A stretch of 46,415 nt of DNA, from positions 1 through 46,415 of the forward strand of contig MHTK01000006.1 in assembly GCA_001824825.1 (NCBI GenBank), read 5' to 3'. Below are positions 9,666 to 19,397 of this stretch, piece after piece (positions within the stretch are counted from its first letter, which is position 1; every line of letters begins with the position of its first letter). A model generated the notes under the pieces. The model was not told the DNA's origin. It saw only the letters and a program-made list of their open reading frames with translations, and did not search any database. This DNA comes from Candidatus Vogelbacteria bacterium RIFOXYD1_FULL_46_19 (GTDB lineage: Bacteria > Patescibacteriota > Minisyncoccia > Phycocordibacterales > XYD1-FULL-46-19). The position numbers and the translations under genes were made by a program.

Positions 9666-10082
9666 ATGGCAAATAAAATGAACAAAAACAGTAAGGATGG
9701 TAATTTTGGAGCTGGGTTGGCTCTGGGGGCGTCAGTGGTGGCCGCGATGGCTGGCGGCTATTTCCTTTATGGTCCCCACGGTCGAGAAAACCGTAAGAAG
9801 GTAAGAGCTTGGACTATTAAAGCTAGAGGAGAGATTTTGGCTGAATTGGAAAAAATGAAGGAAGTGACCGCTGAAAAATATGATCAAGCCGTGGAAAAAG
9901 TTACCGCCAAGTACGCGAAAATGAAAGACGTCTCCGCCGATGAGATTGGAGATTTAAAAAAGGATATGAAAAAGTATTGGCGGCAGATTAACGCTGATCT
10001 GAAAGCTAAAACCGGGATGGTCAAAAAAAAGACTAATCAAACCCGGCGCTTGATTGCTAAAAAGGTTGACCCTGATCGTTAA
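9666..10082 (+). CDS. YtxH-like protein
   Basis: Gly-rich TM 'GAGLALGASVVAAMAGGYFLYGPHGRENRKKVRAW' followed by a Lys-rich helical region. Confidence 0.6.
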   Translation: MANKMNKNSKDGNFGAGLALGASVVAAMAGGYFLYGPHGRENRKKVRAWTIKARGEILAELEKMKEVTAEKYDQAVEKVTAKYAKMKDVSADEIGDLKKDMKKYWRQINADLKAKTGMVKKKTNQTRRLIAKKVDPDR

Positions 10083-10127
10083 TTAAAAATTGTTTTACCC
10101 GCCTCCACAGGGGCGGGTAAAATTGTT

Positions 10128-10676
10128 ATGATTGAAGTTGTAGATTTAAAAGTGATGACATGGATGGAGGCTTGGCGGTCTCCTGTATTAAATGATTTCT
10201 TCTTGCTCTTTACGCGTTTAGGAGATTTTGAGGTAGTGCTATTTCTAACAATCGTACTGCTGGCTTCGATTTGGTTCGGTGGAAAATTCAAACCTTGGTT
10301 ACCCGTCTTTTCACTCCTGACTATAGCTTTAGCTTGGGCAGTGAATTTTTTACTCAAGTTATTTATGGCTCGTAGCCGCCCTCTAGTCCCCGAGGCTTTA
10401 GTATCAGCTGGTGGCTTTGCTTGGCCCAGTGGTCACGCTTTAGTGGGAACAGTGCTCTACGGGCTTATAGTTTGGCTGATTATTAGTAGTCGACCAAGAT
10501 CAGGTAGAGTTAAGAGGGTGATTTTATTGGCTGGTGGTTTGGTTATTTTTTTAGTTGGATTGTCGCGGGTATACCTCGGAGTGCACTGGTTTTCCGATGT
10601 GGTAGCTGGATGGATTTTGGGGGCACTGATTTTAATCTTATTTAATTGGTTAGTTAAAGAGTATCAACAAACATAA
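10128..10676 (+). CDS. PAP2-family phosphatase
   Basis: 'KLFMARSRPLVP...FAWPSGHALVGTVLYGL...LSRVYLGVHWFSDVVAGWILG' phosphatase motifs. Confidence 0.92.
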   Translation: MIEVVDLKVMTWMEAWRSPVLNDFFLLFTRLGDFEVVLFLTIVLLASIWFGGKFKPWLPVFSLLTIALAWAVNFLLKLFMARSRPLVPEALVSAGGFAWPSGHALVGTVLYGLIVWLIISSRPRSGRVKRVILLAGGLVIFLVGLSRVYLGVHWFSDVVAGWILGALILILFNWLVKEYQQT

Positions 10677-10686
10677 TTTAACAACT

Positions 10687-11550
10687 ATGTCTTCACTAAT
10701 TAATTTTGGACAGCAGCTAGCGCGACACCTAAAGGGTGACAGTGTGTCTTTGTATGCGGCGGCCATTGCTTACTATACGGTATTCTCTTTGGTGCCCACG
10801 TTAGTTATAGCGACTGTGATCGCTAGTTTGACTTTAGGTCGTGAGCGAGGATCTGGGGCGCTGTCAGAGTTAGTGGAAACCTATTTTGGTCAGTCTGGTC
10901 TAACTTTTTTTAATAAGGCAGCCGAGTCATTGGCGACAGCTCAGTTAGGGGGGATTTTAACTGTGGTGGGAATTTTAGTGCTTATTTATGGGGCCGTTAA
11001 TTTGTTTAAGCATTTACAACACGCCTTTAGTTTAATTTTTAACTTTACCACGGAAACTGAAGAAGATTTAGTTCAGGCTGTAATAAATCGCCATAGTCGT
11101 TCTGTTATTTATCTAGCTATTTTGTTGCTACTCATTTTAGTATTGGCAATTGTTAATGTGACGGCTAATGTTTTAGTTCACTGGTTTGTTGACTGGTTGT
11201 GGTTTAACCTGCCACCGATCACCTTGTCTATTGTCAACTATCTAATTATGACGTTGGTGGCGATTTTCATTTTGACTTTCATCTATCGTCTGACTTCCTT
11301 AAAGCGCTTGACTTGGAAGAATGCTTGGTGCGGCGGGACTGTGGGGGGTATATTGTTTGCTCTCATAAATAGTATATTGGGTTGGTATATTTCTATCAGT
11401 ATTGTGGTACCGATATATGGCGCAGCTAGTTTTCTGGTAATCTTTCTGTTGTGGTCATACTACATGGCTCTATCTATTCTAATTGGGGCGGAAGTGGGTA
11501 AAATTTTAGAGTGTCGCTACCCTAAGCATCGGCAAAAAGTTTGCCTGTAA
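10687..11550 (+). CDS. YihY/BrkB-family membrane protein
   Basis: 'DSVSLYAAAIAYYTVFSLVPTLVIA...WKNAWCGGTVGGILF...YGAASFLVIFLLWSYYMALSILIGAE'. Confidence 0.88.
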   Translation: MSSLINFGQQLARHLKGDSVSLYAAAIAYYTVFSLVPTLVIATVIASLTLGRERGSGALSELVETYFGQSGLTFFNKAAESLATAQLGGILTVVGILVLIYGAVNLFKHLQHAFSLIFNFTTETEEDLVQAVINRHSRSVIYLAILLLLILVLAIVNVTANVLVHWFVDWLWFNLPPITLSIVNYLIMTLVAIFILTFIYRLTSLKRLTWKNAWCGGTVGGILFALINSILGWYISISIVVPIYGAASFLVIFLLWSYYMALSILIGAEVGKILECRYPKHRQKVCL

Positions 11551-11581
11551 TATTACCAAATCAAGTGTTATAATTTTTATT

Positions 11582-12649
11582 ATGGACTATTCAATGATCA
11601 AAAAACAGAATTTGCAACTTTACTTTTTCTTACTGATATTTATCGTGGTGGCGATTTTGTCAATGATGGTGCTTTTTCCTTTTATTAACGCCATTGCCTT
11701 AGCTTTTGTGCTAGCGATAGCTTTTAAGCCTTTATACTACTGGTTTAATCGTCACTTAAAGAGCTGGCCCGCGCTCTCTTCAATTTTAACCATTTTGGTT
11801 ATCTTTCTACTCATTATCATTCCGCTGACTTTAGTTTTTGGACAGATTGTGCGGGAGACCAGAGACATTGCCCTGTCTTTAATGGGGGCGGATTCATCAC
11901 TTTTACTGTCCGGGTGGATGACTAAGATTAATGAATTAGTCGGCTCATTTCTACCCGGAGCTGGTTTTGACTTGGCTAGCTACACCGGGCGGATTGCCGA
12001 AGGTTTGATCCAAGGGGTGTGGGAAAATTTCTCTTTCGTCACCAGTAGTACCTTAAGTTTATTGGGGCTAATCCTCGACGCTTTTATTGTGGCCATTACC
12101 TTATTCTTTTTACTTAAAGATGGACCAGCTTTTAAAAGATCTTTAATTCACTTTAGCCCTTTAGATGACGACTTAGACCGGCAGATTATGGCTAAACTGG
12201 AAAATACCATCAACGCCGTGGTGCGGAGCGCGTTTGTGGTGGCCTTGATTAAGGGTGGTTTGACCGCTTTGGGGTTAGTTATTTTTGATGTGCCCAATGT
12301 AGCCCTGTGGTCTTTGGCGGCTGGGCTAGCCTCGATGATTCCGGGTGTCGGCACGGCCTTAGTATTTGTACCTATTATCATTTACATGTTTTTTACCGGT
12401 GGGATAATACCAGCACTAGGGCTTTTGATTTGGGCGGCCTTGATTGTTGGTTTAGCTGATAATATTTTGGTACCTTACTTTTATTCACGGGGGGTTAAAA
12501 TCCATCCGGTTTTAATCTTACTATCAGTGTTAGGTGGATTGGCGATGTTTGGGGGTTTAGGCTTTGTTTTTGGGCCTTTAATTCTTAGTCTCTTCTTTAC
12601 TTTGTTGGATTTGCAGCGCTTATTCGTTACGAAAGAGGAAGCCAGTTAG
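11582..12649 (+). CDS. AI-2E family transporter (PerM-like)
   Basis: 'ALVFVPIIIYMFFTG...GLADNILVPYFYSRGVKIHPVLILLSVLGGLAMFGGLGFVFGPLI'. Confidence 0.9.
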   Translation: MDYSMIKKQNLQLYFFLLIFIVVAILSMMVLFPFINAIALAFVLAIAFKPLYYWFNRHLKSWPALSSILTILVIFLLIIIPLTLVFGQIVRETRDIALSLMGADSSLLLSGWMTKINELVGSFLPGAGFDLASYTGRIAEGLIQGVWENFSFVTSSTLSLLGLILDAFIVAITLFFLLKDGPAFKRSLIHFSPLDDDLDRQIMAKLENTINAVVRSAFVVALIKGGLTALGLVIFDVPNVALWSLAAGLASMIPGVGTALVFVPIIIYMFFTGGIIPALGLLIWAALIVGLADNILVPYFYSRGVKIHPVLILLSVLGGLAMFGGLGFVFGPLILSLFFTLLDLQRLFVTKEEAS

Positions 12650-12723
12650 AGCTGGTAGAGTTGGTGGTGAAGACGCTTGATCGCGAGAGGATAAAATTAC
12701 GAATTTAATCATTTATATTACCT

Positions 12724-13464
12724 ATGTCTAAAATTTTTCTAGGAATCGTCATTGTTCTGGTGTTGATAGCTGGGGGCTGGTGGTATTACAATAATCAAGC
12801 GGGGGTAGATTCGCCCGCTCGAGGGGAGGGAGAGACCACCCTGGAAACATTTATGGTCAATGAAACAGATCGAGAGTTTGTGGCGACCGGCTCTAATTTA
12901 GCCCGCGTGGAAGTTTGGTCTAAAAGTGAGTTAGAGGCGGAGGGCGAGCGTTTGGGTGAAATGAGCTTAAGATTAGAAGAAGCAGGTGTTCAAACCTGGA
13001 CTTGGCCTATTCCCAAATATCCACTAGCCACCGTGGAGATATATGCTCTCGGTTTTGACGACGCCGGACAAGAAATTGGTCCCGTTAGTTTACCTTTTCA
13101 AGGTTCAGAAGAATTATACAATGCCTTGTGGCTACAGATTCCGTTTGAAGAAGCTGAGCTGTCCTTGGGTGAAACTTATACCTCGGGAGATTTTAGTTTG
13201 AAATTGGTTGATATTGCCGAAGATAGTCGTTGTCCGGAAGGGGTGGAGTGTATTCAAGCGGGGCGAGTGACGGCCGATTTGGAGATTGGATTAGAAGGGC
13301 GAACTGAAACCATTAGTTTGCGTAGTGATGAAGGGGAAAGACAAATTGGAGACTATTATATCAACTTGATAGCCATTGACCCCTTGGCTCGTGAAGGGGT
13401 CACCTTATCAGCGGCCGACTACACGCTAACCTTTTACATTACTAAAGAGTTATCTAAGCTTTAA
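12724..13464 (+). CDS. Hypothetical membrane-anchored protein
   Basis: 246-aa ORF, N-terminal TM; 'LVDIAEDSRCPEGVECIQAGRVTADLEI' motif common in secreted bacterial proteins. Confidence 0.65.
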   Translation: MSKIFLGIVIVLVLIAGGWWYYNNQAGVDSPARGEGETTLETFMVNETDREFVATGSNLARVEVWSKSELEAEGERLGEMSLRLEEAGVQTWTWPIPKYPLATVEIYALGFDDAGQEIGPVSLPFQGSEELYNALWLQIPFEEAELSLGETYTSGDFSLKLVDIAEDSRCPEGVECIQAGRVTADLEIGLEGRTETISLRSDEGERQIGDYYINLIAIDPLAREGVTLSAADYTLTFYITKELSKL

Positions 13465-13736
13465 AATTATAAATAATCGTGCTTAAAAAGTCGTTTGGCT
13501 GACTGGTGACGGTTGGTTTTATCGGCTTTGTTCTTTATGTTTAGTTCACCAGTGGTAGTGATTTTGACTTCAAAAATTTGTCCCGTTTGGTGAACGAATC
13601 ACACTATACATAAGCTAAGCCTATGTATTTAGAAGATGTGATGTAATGTGGTGGTTAAGGAGTGGATGGTTTGGGGAATGGGGAAATAGGAAGAGGCCGG
13701 CTACATTTGGGGCGAGGTTTGCTATAATGCGAACTA

Positions 13737-15362
13737 ATGAAACAAACTGAAGCCCTCGACCTCTTAAAAATGGGTCATAATATTTTTCTCACCGGCCCGG
13801 CCGGCAGTGGTAAAACTTATGTGCTGGGAGAATATATAAAATATTTAAAACGGCAAAATATACCAGTGGCTATCACGGCTTCCACGGGCATAGCCGCGAC
13901 TCTTTTAGGCGGAGTGACAGTGCATTCTTGGACGGGACTCGGGGTGCGCGATGGTTTGGATGCCTATGGCGTGGAGCAATTGAAGGAAAAAAAATACCTA
14001 TGGGATCGTTTTAAGAAGTATCAAGTTTTAATCATTGATGAAATATCCATGCTGTCGCGCCGACAGCTGGATGCGATTGATGCTTTGGGGCGCGCCTTTC
14101 GTGATGAGCGTCTACCTTTTGGTGGTCTACAAGTGGTAATGTCTGGCGATTTTTTTCAATTACCACCTATTAGTCAAACTGGTCGCGGGTCCCTGTGGGC
14201 CTATTTAGCCGAGAGTTGGGGCCGGTCGGCTGTGAAAGTTTGTTATCTCGAGGAGCAGTTTCGACAGCGGGAAGATCAGGATTACTTCACGGTTTTGCAA
14301 GCTATCCGTAATAATGAGGTGAGTGAGTCAGTTAAGAAATTAATCACGGAACGTTTTAATCAGCCACCGAAGTTAGATGTCATGCCGACCAGGTTGTACA
14401 CCCATAATGTGGATGTAGATGTTATTAATGGGCGAGAGCTCGCGAATTTAGACGGCACTCAGAAGGAATATCAAATGGCGGTCAAGGGTAATAAAAAAAT
14501 GGCCGAAGGTTTGAAACGGGGACTCTTAGCCCCGGAAATTTTATACTTAAAACCGGGCGCTCGGGTAATGTTTGTACGGAATAATTTTGACGCTGGCTTT
14601 GTTAATGGCACCTTAGGGGTGGTAAAAAAGTTTAGTCGACGAGGCTTACCGGAGGTGCGATTATCAAGCGGGGAAGTGATAGAGGTGGAACCGGAAACCT
14701 GGGTTTTAGAAGAAGATGGAAAAATTAAAGCGGAAGTTAGACAGTTGCCGCTCCGCCTGGCTTGGGCCATTACTGTCCATAAGAGCCAAGGGATGAGTTT
14801 GGATGCCATGGAGGTGGATTTGTCGAAAGCCTTTGTGGCCGGTATGGGTTATGTGGCCTTGTCACGCGTCCGGTCGCTTCGGGGCTTAAATATATTGGGG
14901 ATTAATGAGTTGGCTTTAACTGTTGATCAGGAAATTGCCGAGCAAGATCAGCGTTTTCAAGCTTTATCTCGAAACTTAGGTGCTGGCCTCAACTGCTTAA
15001 CCGCTGGTGATAAAAAACGGCTGATTGATAAATTTTCCAATGAAACCAAAGTGGCCGCTCCCCCACCTAAAGTTTCGACTTATGAGGCGACTAAGCAGCT
15101 GGTCCTGACCGGGCTGATGTTAAGGGAGATGGCCAGTCGCCGGCAGATGACAGAAGAAACGATTATTGCTCACCTGGAAAAGCTTCAAGCGGCCGGCGAA
15201 GATTTAAACCTCGACTACTTGAAGCCGGCACCTAATCGTTTTAAGCGTATCAAAGAAGCTTTTATAAAAACCGGTGATCGGAAACTCTCGCCCGTGAAAA
15301 ATTTGTTACCAGAGAGTTTTACTTTTAGAGAGCTACGCCTGGCCCGCTTGTTTTTGGATTAG
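13737..15362 (+). CDS. PIF1-like DNA helicase
   Basis: 'NIFLTGPAGSGKTYVLGEYIKYL...ITASTGIAATLLGGVTVHSWTGLG...LIIDEISMLSRRQLDAIDALGRAFR...AWAITVHKSQGMSLD...YVALSRVRSL'. Confidence 0.93.
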   Translation: MKQTEALDLLKMGHNIFLTGPAGSGKTYVLGEYIKYLKRQNIPVAITASTGIAATLLGGVTVHSWTGLGVRDGLDAYGVEQLKEKKYLWDRFKKYQVLIIDEISMLSRRQLDAIDALGRAFRDERLPFGGLQVVMSGDFFQLPPISQTGRGSLWAYLAESWGRSAVKVCYLEEQFRQREDQDYFTVLQAIRNNEVSESVKKLITERFNQPPKLDVMPTRLYTHNVDVDVINGRELANLDGTQKEYQMAVKGNKKMAEGLKRGLLAPEILYLKPGARVMFVRNNFDAGFVNGTLGVVKKFSRRGLPEVRLSSGEVIEVEPETWVLEEDGKIKAEVRQLPLRLAWAITVHKSQGMSLDAMEVDLSKAFVAGMGYVALSRVRSLRGLNILGINELALTVDQEIAEQDQRFQALSRNLGAGLNCLTAGDKKRLIDKFSNETKVAAPPPKVSTYEATKQLVLTGLMLREMASRRQMTEETIIAHLEKLQAAGEDLNLDYLKPAPNRFKRIKEAFIKTGDRKLSPVKNLLPESFTFRELRLARLFLD

Positions 15363-15429
15363 CAAATCAACCACTTACTAATTTCTTAAGTCATTCTATC
15401 TTGACCGGACCATGATATAATAGTTTTTT

Positions 15430-16398
15430 ATGATCACTAATAGTCAATTTCCACAACTAAAACAAATCCTCAACTGGCCGAACAATCACAACCGGTGGCT
15501 CAAGATATTAATGGTAGTAGTTTTTATTTTTTTAGTTATTCTGGTAGTCATTTTAACTATTATTACCCAAGAGCAATCCTTGGCCCGGGAACGAATTAAT
15601 TTATTGGCTAGCGAACTTGATCTGATTAAGACACAATTTAATCAAAACCAAGAGGTGTTGACGGCTCTGGTGGACGGTAATAGTGAGTTAGCCACCTCTC
15701 TTCAACTTGAGCAGACTACCAGGTTGGCGGCGGAGGTAGAAGCCGAAGCATCTAGAAAACAACTCTTAGCTTTGGAAAAGGAAGTGACGACGCAAAAAGT
15801 GGCATTGGAAGCGTCTGATATTACGAAAGTCATTCGAGAGTGGAGTCCCCGGGTGGTGCGACTTACTTGCGAAACAGAACTTAGTGAGGGCGGATCTAGA
15901 GTGGCTAAAGCTTCGGCGGTGGCCGATCTGACCTCGGGTGAATTGCGTTTTATGACCAATAAGCACGTGGTGGAAGAAAAAGGCGTCATGGCTGATGAGT
16001 GTGAATTAACGCTCTTTGACGGAGACTCGACTGTTAAGGTGGCCAAAAACGACATAGACGCCCGGCCCGATCGCGACCTCGCCTATTTGAAACCCAGCCA
16101 GGGAGTGTCTCTACCGACCAGTGTTGGTCCCTTGCCGATTTGTGCTACTCGCCCCGACATTGGAGATGGGGTGGTGATCTTGGGCTACCCGAGTGTTGGT
16201 TCTAAGGTTGGCATCACCGCTACGGAAGGAATCATTGCTGGTTTTGATGAGGATTATTACATAACCTCAGCGAAGATTGAACGGGGTAACTCTGGTGGGG
16301 CCGCCATTTTAGTGTCAGATAATTGTTTTGTTGGTTTACCCACCCTCACGGTCGCTGGCCGGACGGAATCATTAGCTCGAATTTTACCGATTATTTAA
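15430..16398 (+). CDS. Trypsin-like serine protease with N-terminal TM and coiled coil
   Basis: 'FMTNKHVVEEKG...RDLAYLK...IERGNSGGAAILV' (His/Asp/Ser triad context). Confidence 0.8.
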   Translation: MITNSQFPQLKQILNWPNNHNRWLKILMVVVFIFLVILVVILTIITQEQSLARERINLLASELDLIKTQFNQNQEVLTALVDGNSELATSLQLEQTTRLAAEVEAEASRKQLLALEKEVTTQKVALEASDITKVIREWSPRVVRLTCETELSEGGSRVAKASAVADLTSGELRFMTNKHVVEEKGVMADECELTLFDGDSTVKVAKNDIDARPDRDLAYLKPSQGVSLPTSVGPLPICATRPDIGDGVVILGYPSVGSKVGITATEGIIAGFDEDYYITSAKIERGNSGGAAILVSDNCFVGLPTLTVAGRTESLARILPII

Positions 16399-16455
16399 TG
16401 CAGGGCCGGTGAGAATAAGTGGACAAAAGATCTAATTTTCCTTAAGGTGGGGACT

Positions 16456-17292
16456 ATGACCAAAGATAAATACACGGCGGTGTGGGTATCACACTCGTCT
16501 TTAGGTGACTTCCTAAAGTGTCCCCGAGCTTATTATTTGCATAATGTCTATAAGGATCCAAAGACAGGTCATAAGCTAAACGTGGTGAGTCCGGCCCTGT
16601 CGCTGGGGAGCGCGGTGCATGAAGTGGTGGAAGGCTTGCTCCAGTACCCAGCGGAGGCTAGAGCTAAGCAACCTCTATTTTCCCATTACGAGTTGGCTTG
16701 GCAAAAAGTGTCTGGCCACCGGGGCGGTTTTAAATCGACTGAGGAAGAACGGGCGAGTAAAGAGAGGGGGCGAAAAATGATTGAGCGAGTGATGGCTCAC
16801 CCTGGACCACTTTTAAATAAGGCGGTTAAGTTGCCCGAACATGAAAACAATATGCCGCCCAATTATTTTTTATCGGAAGAAGATAATATTATTTTGTGTG
16901 GCAAAATCGATTGGTTGGAGTATCTTCCAGAGAATGACAGCTTGCACATTATCGATTTTAAAACCGGTCGACATGAAGAAAATGATGACTCACTACAGTT
17001 GCCTATTTATCTACTTCTACTATCCAACTTACAAAAACGGAAAGTTAACCGAGCTAGTTACTGGTATTTAGAAACTGACAACGAACCCAAGTCCAAGTGG
17101 TTGCCCACTATCGATGAGGCTTATGAAAGAGTCATTGAGGTGGCCAGGCGGGTTAAAGAAGCTCGCGAGCTGGGGGAATTTGCCTGCCCGCACGGAGGGT
17201 GTATGGCTTGCCAGCCGTTTGAAAAAATTTTAGCCGGGGAAGCCGAGTTTGTGGGCGTGGGTGGCTATGGCCAGGATTTATATTTAGCCTAA
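16456..17292 (+). CDS. PD-(D/E)XK nuclease family protein (RecB/Cas4-like)
   Basis: 'VSHSSLGDFLKCPRAYYL...LCGKIDWLEYLPENDSLHIIDFKTGR...LPIYLLLL...CPHGGCMACQPFE'. Confidence 0.88.
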   Translation: MTKDKYTAVWVSHSSLGDFLKCPRAYYLHNVYKDPKTGHKLNVVSPALSLGSAVHEVVEGLLQYPAEARAKQPLFSHYELAWQKVSGHRGGFKSTEEERASKERGRKMIERVMAHPGPLLNKAVKLPEHENNMPPNYFLSEEDNIILCGKIDWLEYLPENDSLHIIDFKTGRHEENDDSLQLPIYLLLLSNLQKRKVNRASYWYLETDNEPKSKWLPTIDEAYERVIEVARRVKEARELGEFACPHGGCMACQPFEKILAGEAEFVGVGGYGQDLYLA

Positions 17293-17384
17293 GGACGTCT
17301 ATTTGTTTTCTAGGCATGGTATAATTAAATAGTAGTAAAACTTAAACTGGTTAAAGGCTAGTTTTTATTTTTGTATGATTTTGT

Positions 17385-17867
17385 ATGAATGAATTTACGG
17401 CTAAAAAATTAGGTGAGGTCTACGCTTTTATTAAAGTTGGCGGCGATCAGTTTAAGAGAAGTCGAGCGGCTTTGGCCTCAGTGATGGCGGAAGTGGAATT
17501 AGAACGAGTCACCCAAACTTACGTCGAACACTTACAAGGTATGGGAGAAGTGCTTCAGACCGCCCCCTTAACAGCTATTATTACGGCTACGGCGGAAGTC
17601 ACTGGCGATAAACTATTGGCGATGGCGCAAGTTTATATGAACAAAGAATCCGATTGGGATGATACTTCAGAAGTACTAGAGTGGTTGGGATTTTTTGAAG
17701 GAGGGGCCATTATTCACCTGGCTCTAGTAGAATCTGCGGCACGGGAGTTGGAGCTGGGAGAGCTGTCAACTTTAGTGGGGGCCGCCGCTGACTTTCATCG
17801 TAGTTTATTGGCCGAAATAGAAATTGCGATCGCGGCGTTGGTTCGATCTAAAGCGTTGACAAGTTAG
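17385..17867 (+). CDS. Hypothetical protein
   Basis: 160-aa intact ORF, mostly helical; no family recognised. Confidence 0.55.
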   Translation: MNEFTAKKLGEVYAFIKVGGDQFKRSRAALASVMAEVELERVTQTYVEHLQGMGEVLQTAPLTAIITATAEVTGDKLLAMAQVYMNKESDWDDTSEVLEWLGFFEGGAIIHLALVESAARELELGELSTLVGAAADFHRSLLAEIEIAIAALVRSKALTS

Positions 17868-17893
17868 CCAAGTTGATAACAATAATTTATTAA

Positions 17894-18367
17894 ATGACTT
17901 TAAAACCTGCCTACATAGTTTTCCCGGCTTTGGTGATAACAATGGCTATAGCTGGGGCTTGGGCTACGGGCATAGGTTTAGATTCCGGTTGGTATGAGTC
18001 TTTAAATAAACCCGTTTTAGTACCACTCAATTATGTTTTTGGGCCGGTTTGGACTTTTATTTACATTCTGCTCTCGGTGGCCCTCATTTCGACCTGGTCT
18101 AAGCGTGGTGACTTGCGCTGGCCGAAGCTGGTAGCGGTAATTTTTATTTATAATGCCGTGGTCAATGTCTTATGGAGCTGGGCGTTTTTTGGCTGGGGGG
18201 CTTTAGGCTTGGCCTTGTGGCTGGCTACGGAAATATGGGCTTCGGTTTTAGTGTTGATAATATTATTATGGCAAACCAATCGGCGGGCGGCCTACTGCCT
18301 TTGGCCCTATCTACTGTGGGTGACGCTCGCTGTCTATTTAAACTATGCTATTTGGCTTCTCAATTGA
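17894..18367 (+). CDS. TspO/MBR family protein
   Basis: 'WYESLNKPVLVPLNYVFGPVWTFIYILLSVALISTW...NVLWSWAFFGWGALGLALW...LLWVTLAVYLNYAIWLLN'. Confidence 0.93.
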   Translation: MTLKPAYIVFPALVITMAIAGAWATGIGLDSGWYESLNKPVLVPLNYVFGPVWTFIYILLSVALISTWSKRGDLRWPKLVAVIFIYNAVVNVLWSWAFFGWGALGLALWLATEIWASVLVLIILLWQTNRRAAYCLWPYLLWVTLAVYLNYAIWLLN

Positions 18368-18815
18368 TTTAATCGGGCTGTTTATAATGTTGGCCGGTTT
18401 TGTGATTGGGCAGGGAGCGGTCACGGTGATCGACTGGCATGGCTTCTTAGGGCGGAAGTCGGGTTACTGGACCGAGGCTACCACTAGAACGCATAAGGTA
18501 ACTAAACCTTTAATTTGGCTAGGGTTAATATTGGCTGTTAGTGGAGGGATTATTTTATATCGAGAGGAAACTTTAAGGGGTATTCCTTTAATCCATTTAA
18601 TGTTGGCCGGGGGCCTAGTTTTAAACGGCTGTTGGTTGTCTTTTAAAGTTAGTCCTTATTTACTAAAACGAGAAAGTGCCGGTCAGGCGGCCGAGTTGCT
18701 ACCCCAGGCCTGGCAAAGAAAAATTATGCTTAGTTTTTTTGTTTCCGTATTTGGTTGGTGGGGTAGTTTGTTTTTACTTGCTTACTATTTGATAGAAATT
18801 TATCCGGTTGGGTAA
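18345..18815 (+). CDS. Hypothetical four-TM membrane protein
   Basis: 156-aa hydrophobic ORF overlapping the tspO 3' end. Confidence 0.6.
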   Translation: MLFGFSIDLIGLFIMLAGFVIGQGAVTVIDWHGFLGRKSGYWTEATTRTHKVTKPLIWLGLILAVSGGIILYREETLRGIPLIHLMLAGGLVLNGCWLSFKVSPYLLKRESAGQAAELLPQAWQRKIMLSFFVSVFGWWGSLFLLAYYLIEIYPVG

Positions 18816-18870
18816 CCGCTTGATGTGACCCCTTTTTTCTGTTACAAAGTAACAATCTTTTTATATTTCT

Positions 18871-19395
18871 ATGAAAATTACTATTTATGGTTTACCAGGG
18901 ACCGGCACCAGTACGGTGGGGTGCTTACTGGCGGCTAAACTCGGCTATGAATTTAAGTATAGTGGAGCCATGTTTCGCCAGAAGGCTGAAGCCTTAAGTC
19001 TAACTTTAAACGAATTAGAGAGTTTGGCTCAAACTGACCCGAGCTATGATTTAGAGTTGGACCAAACTGTAACCGCTTACGGCCAAAAGCATACTAACTT
19101 TGTTTTTGATAGCCGGTTGGCTTGGCACTTTATTCCGGATTCCTTCAAAATAAAATTTGACTGCAGTGAACCGGTTAGAATAGCTCGGATCGCTCGGCGG
19201 GAAAATAAATCCTTAGCCCAAGCTCGGGCCGAAACCAACGATCGAATGGAAAAAATATTTGAGCGTTACGCCCGATACTATGGAATAACCAATTGCACCT
19301 GCGAGGCTAACTTTGACTTTTCTATTAATACTACCTCTATTAGTCCCAGTGAAGTTTGTGCTCGTTTGGAGACGGTTATTAAAGACTTAAAATAA
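18871..19395 (+). CDS. Cytidylate-kinase-like P-loop kinase
   Basis: 'ITIYGLPGTGTSTVGCLLAAKLGYEFKYSGAMFR...FVFDSRLAWHFIPDSFKIKFDC...RIARRENKSLAQA'. Confidence 0.75.
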   Translation: MKITIYGLPGTGTSTVGCLLAAKLGYEFKYSGAMFRQKAEALSLTLNELESLAQTDPSYDLELDQTVTAYGQKHTNFVFDSRLAWHFIPDSFKIKFDCSEPVRIARIARRENKSLAQARAETNDRMEKIFERYARYYGITNCTCEANFDFSINTTSISPSEVCARLETVIKDLK

Positions 19396-19397
19396 TA

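Noticed and set aside
15430-17292. Protease plus Cas4-like nuclease as a defence pair
   Set aside because: Separate genes with different start signals in a housekeeping/repair context; the PD-(D/E)XK protein alone is not evidence for a defence system.
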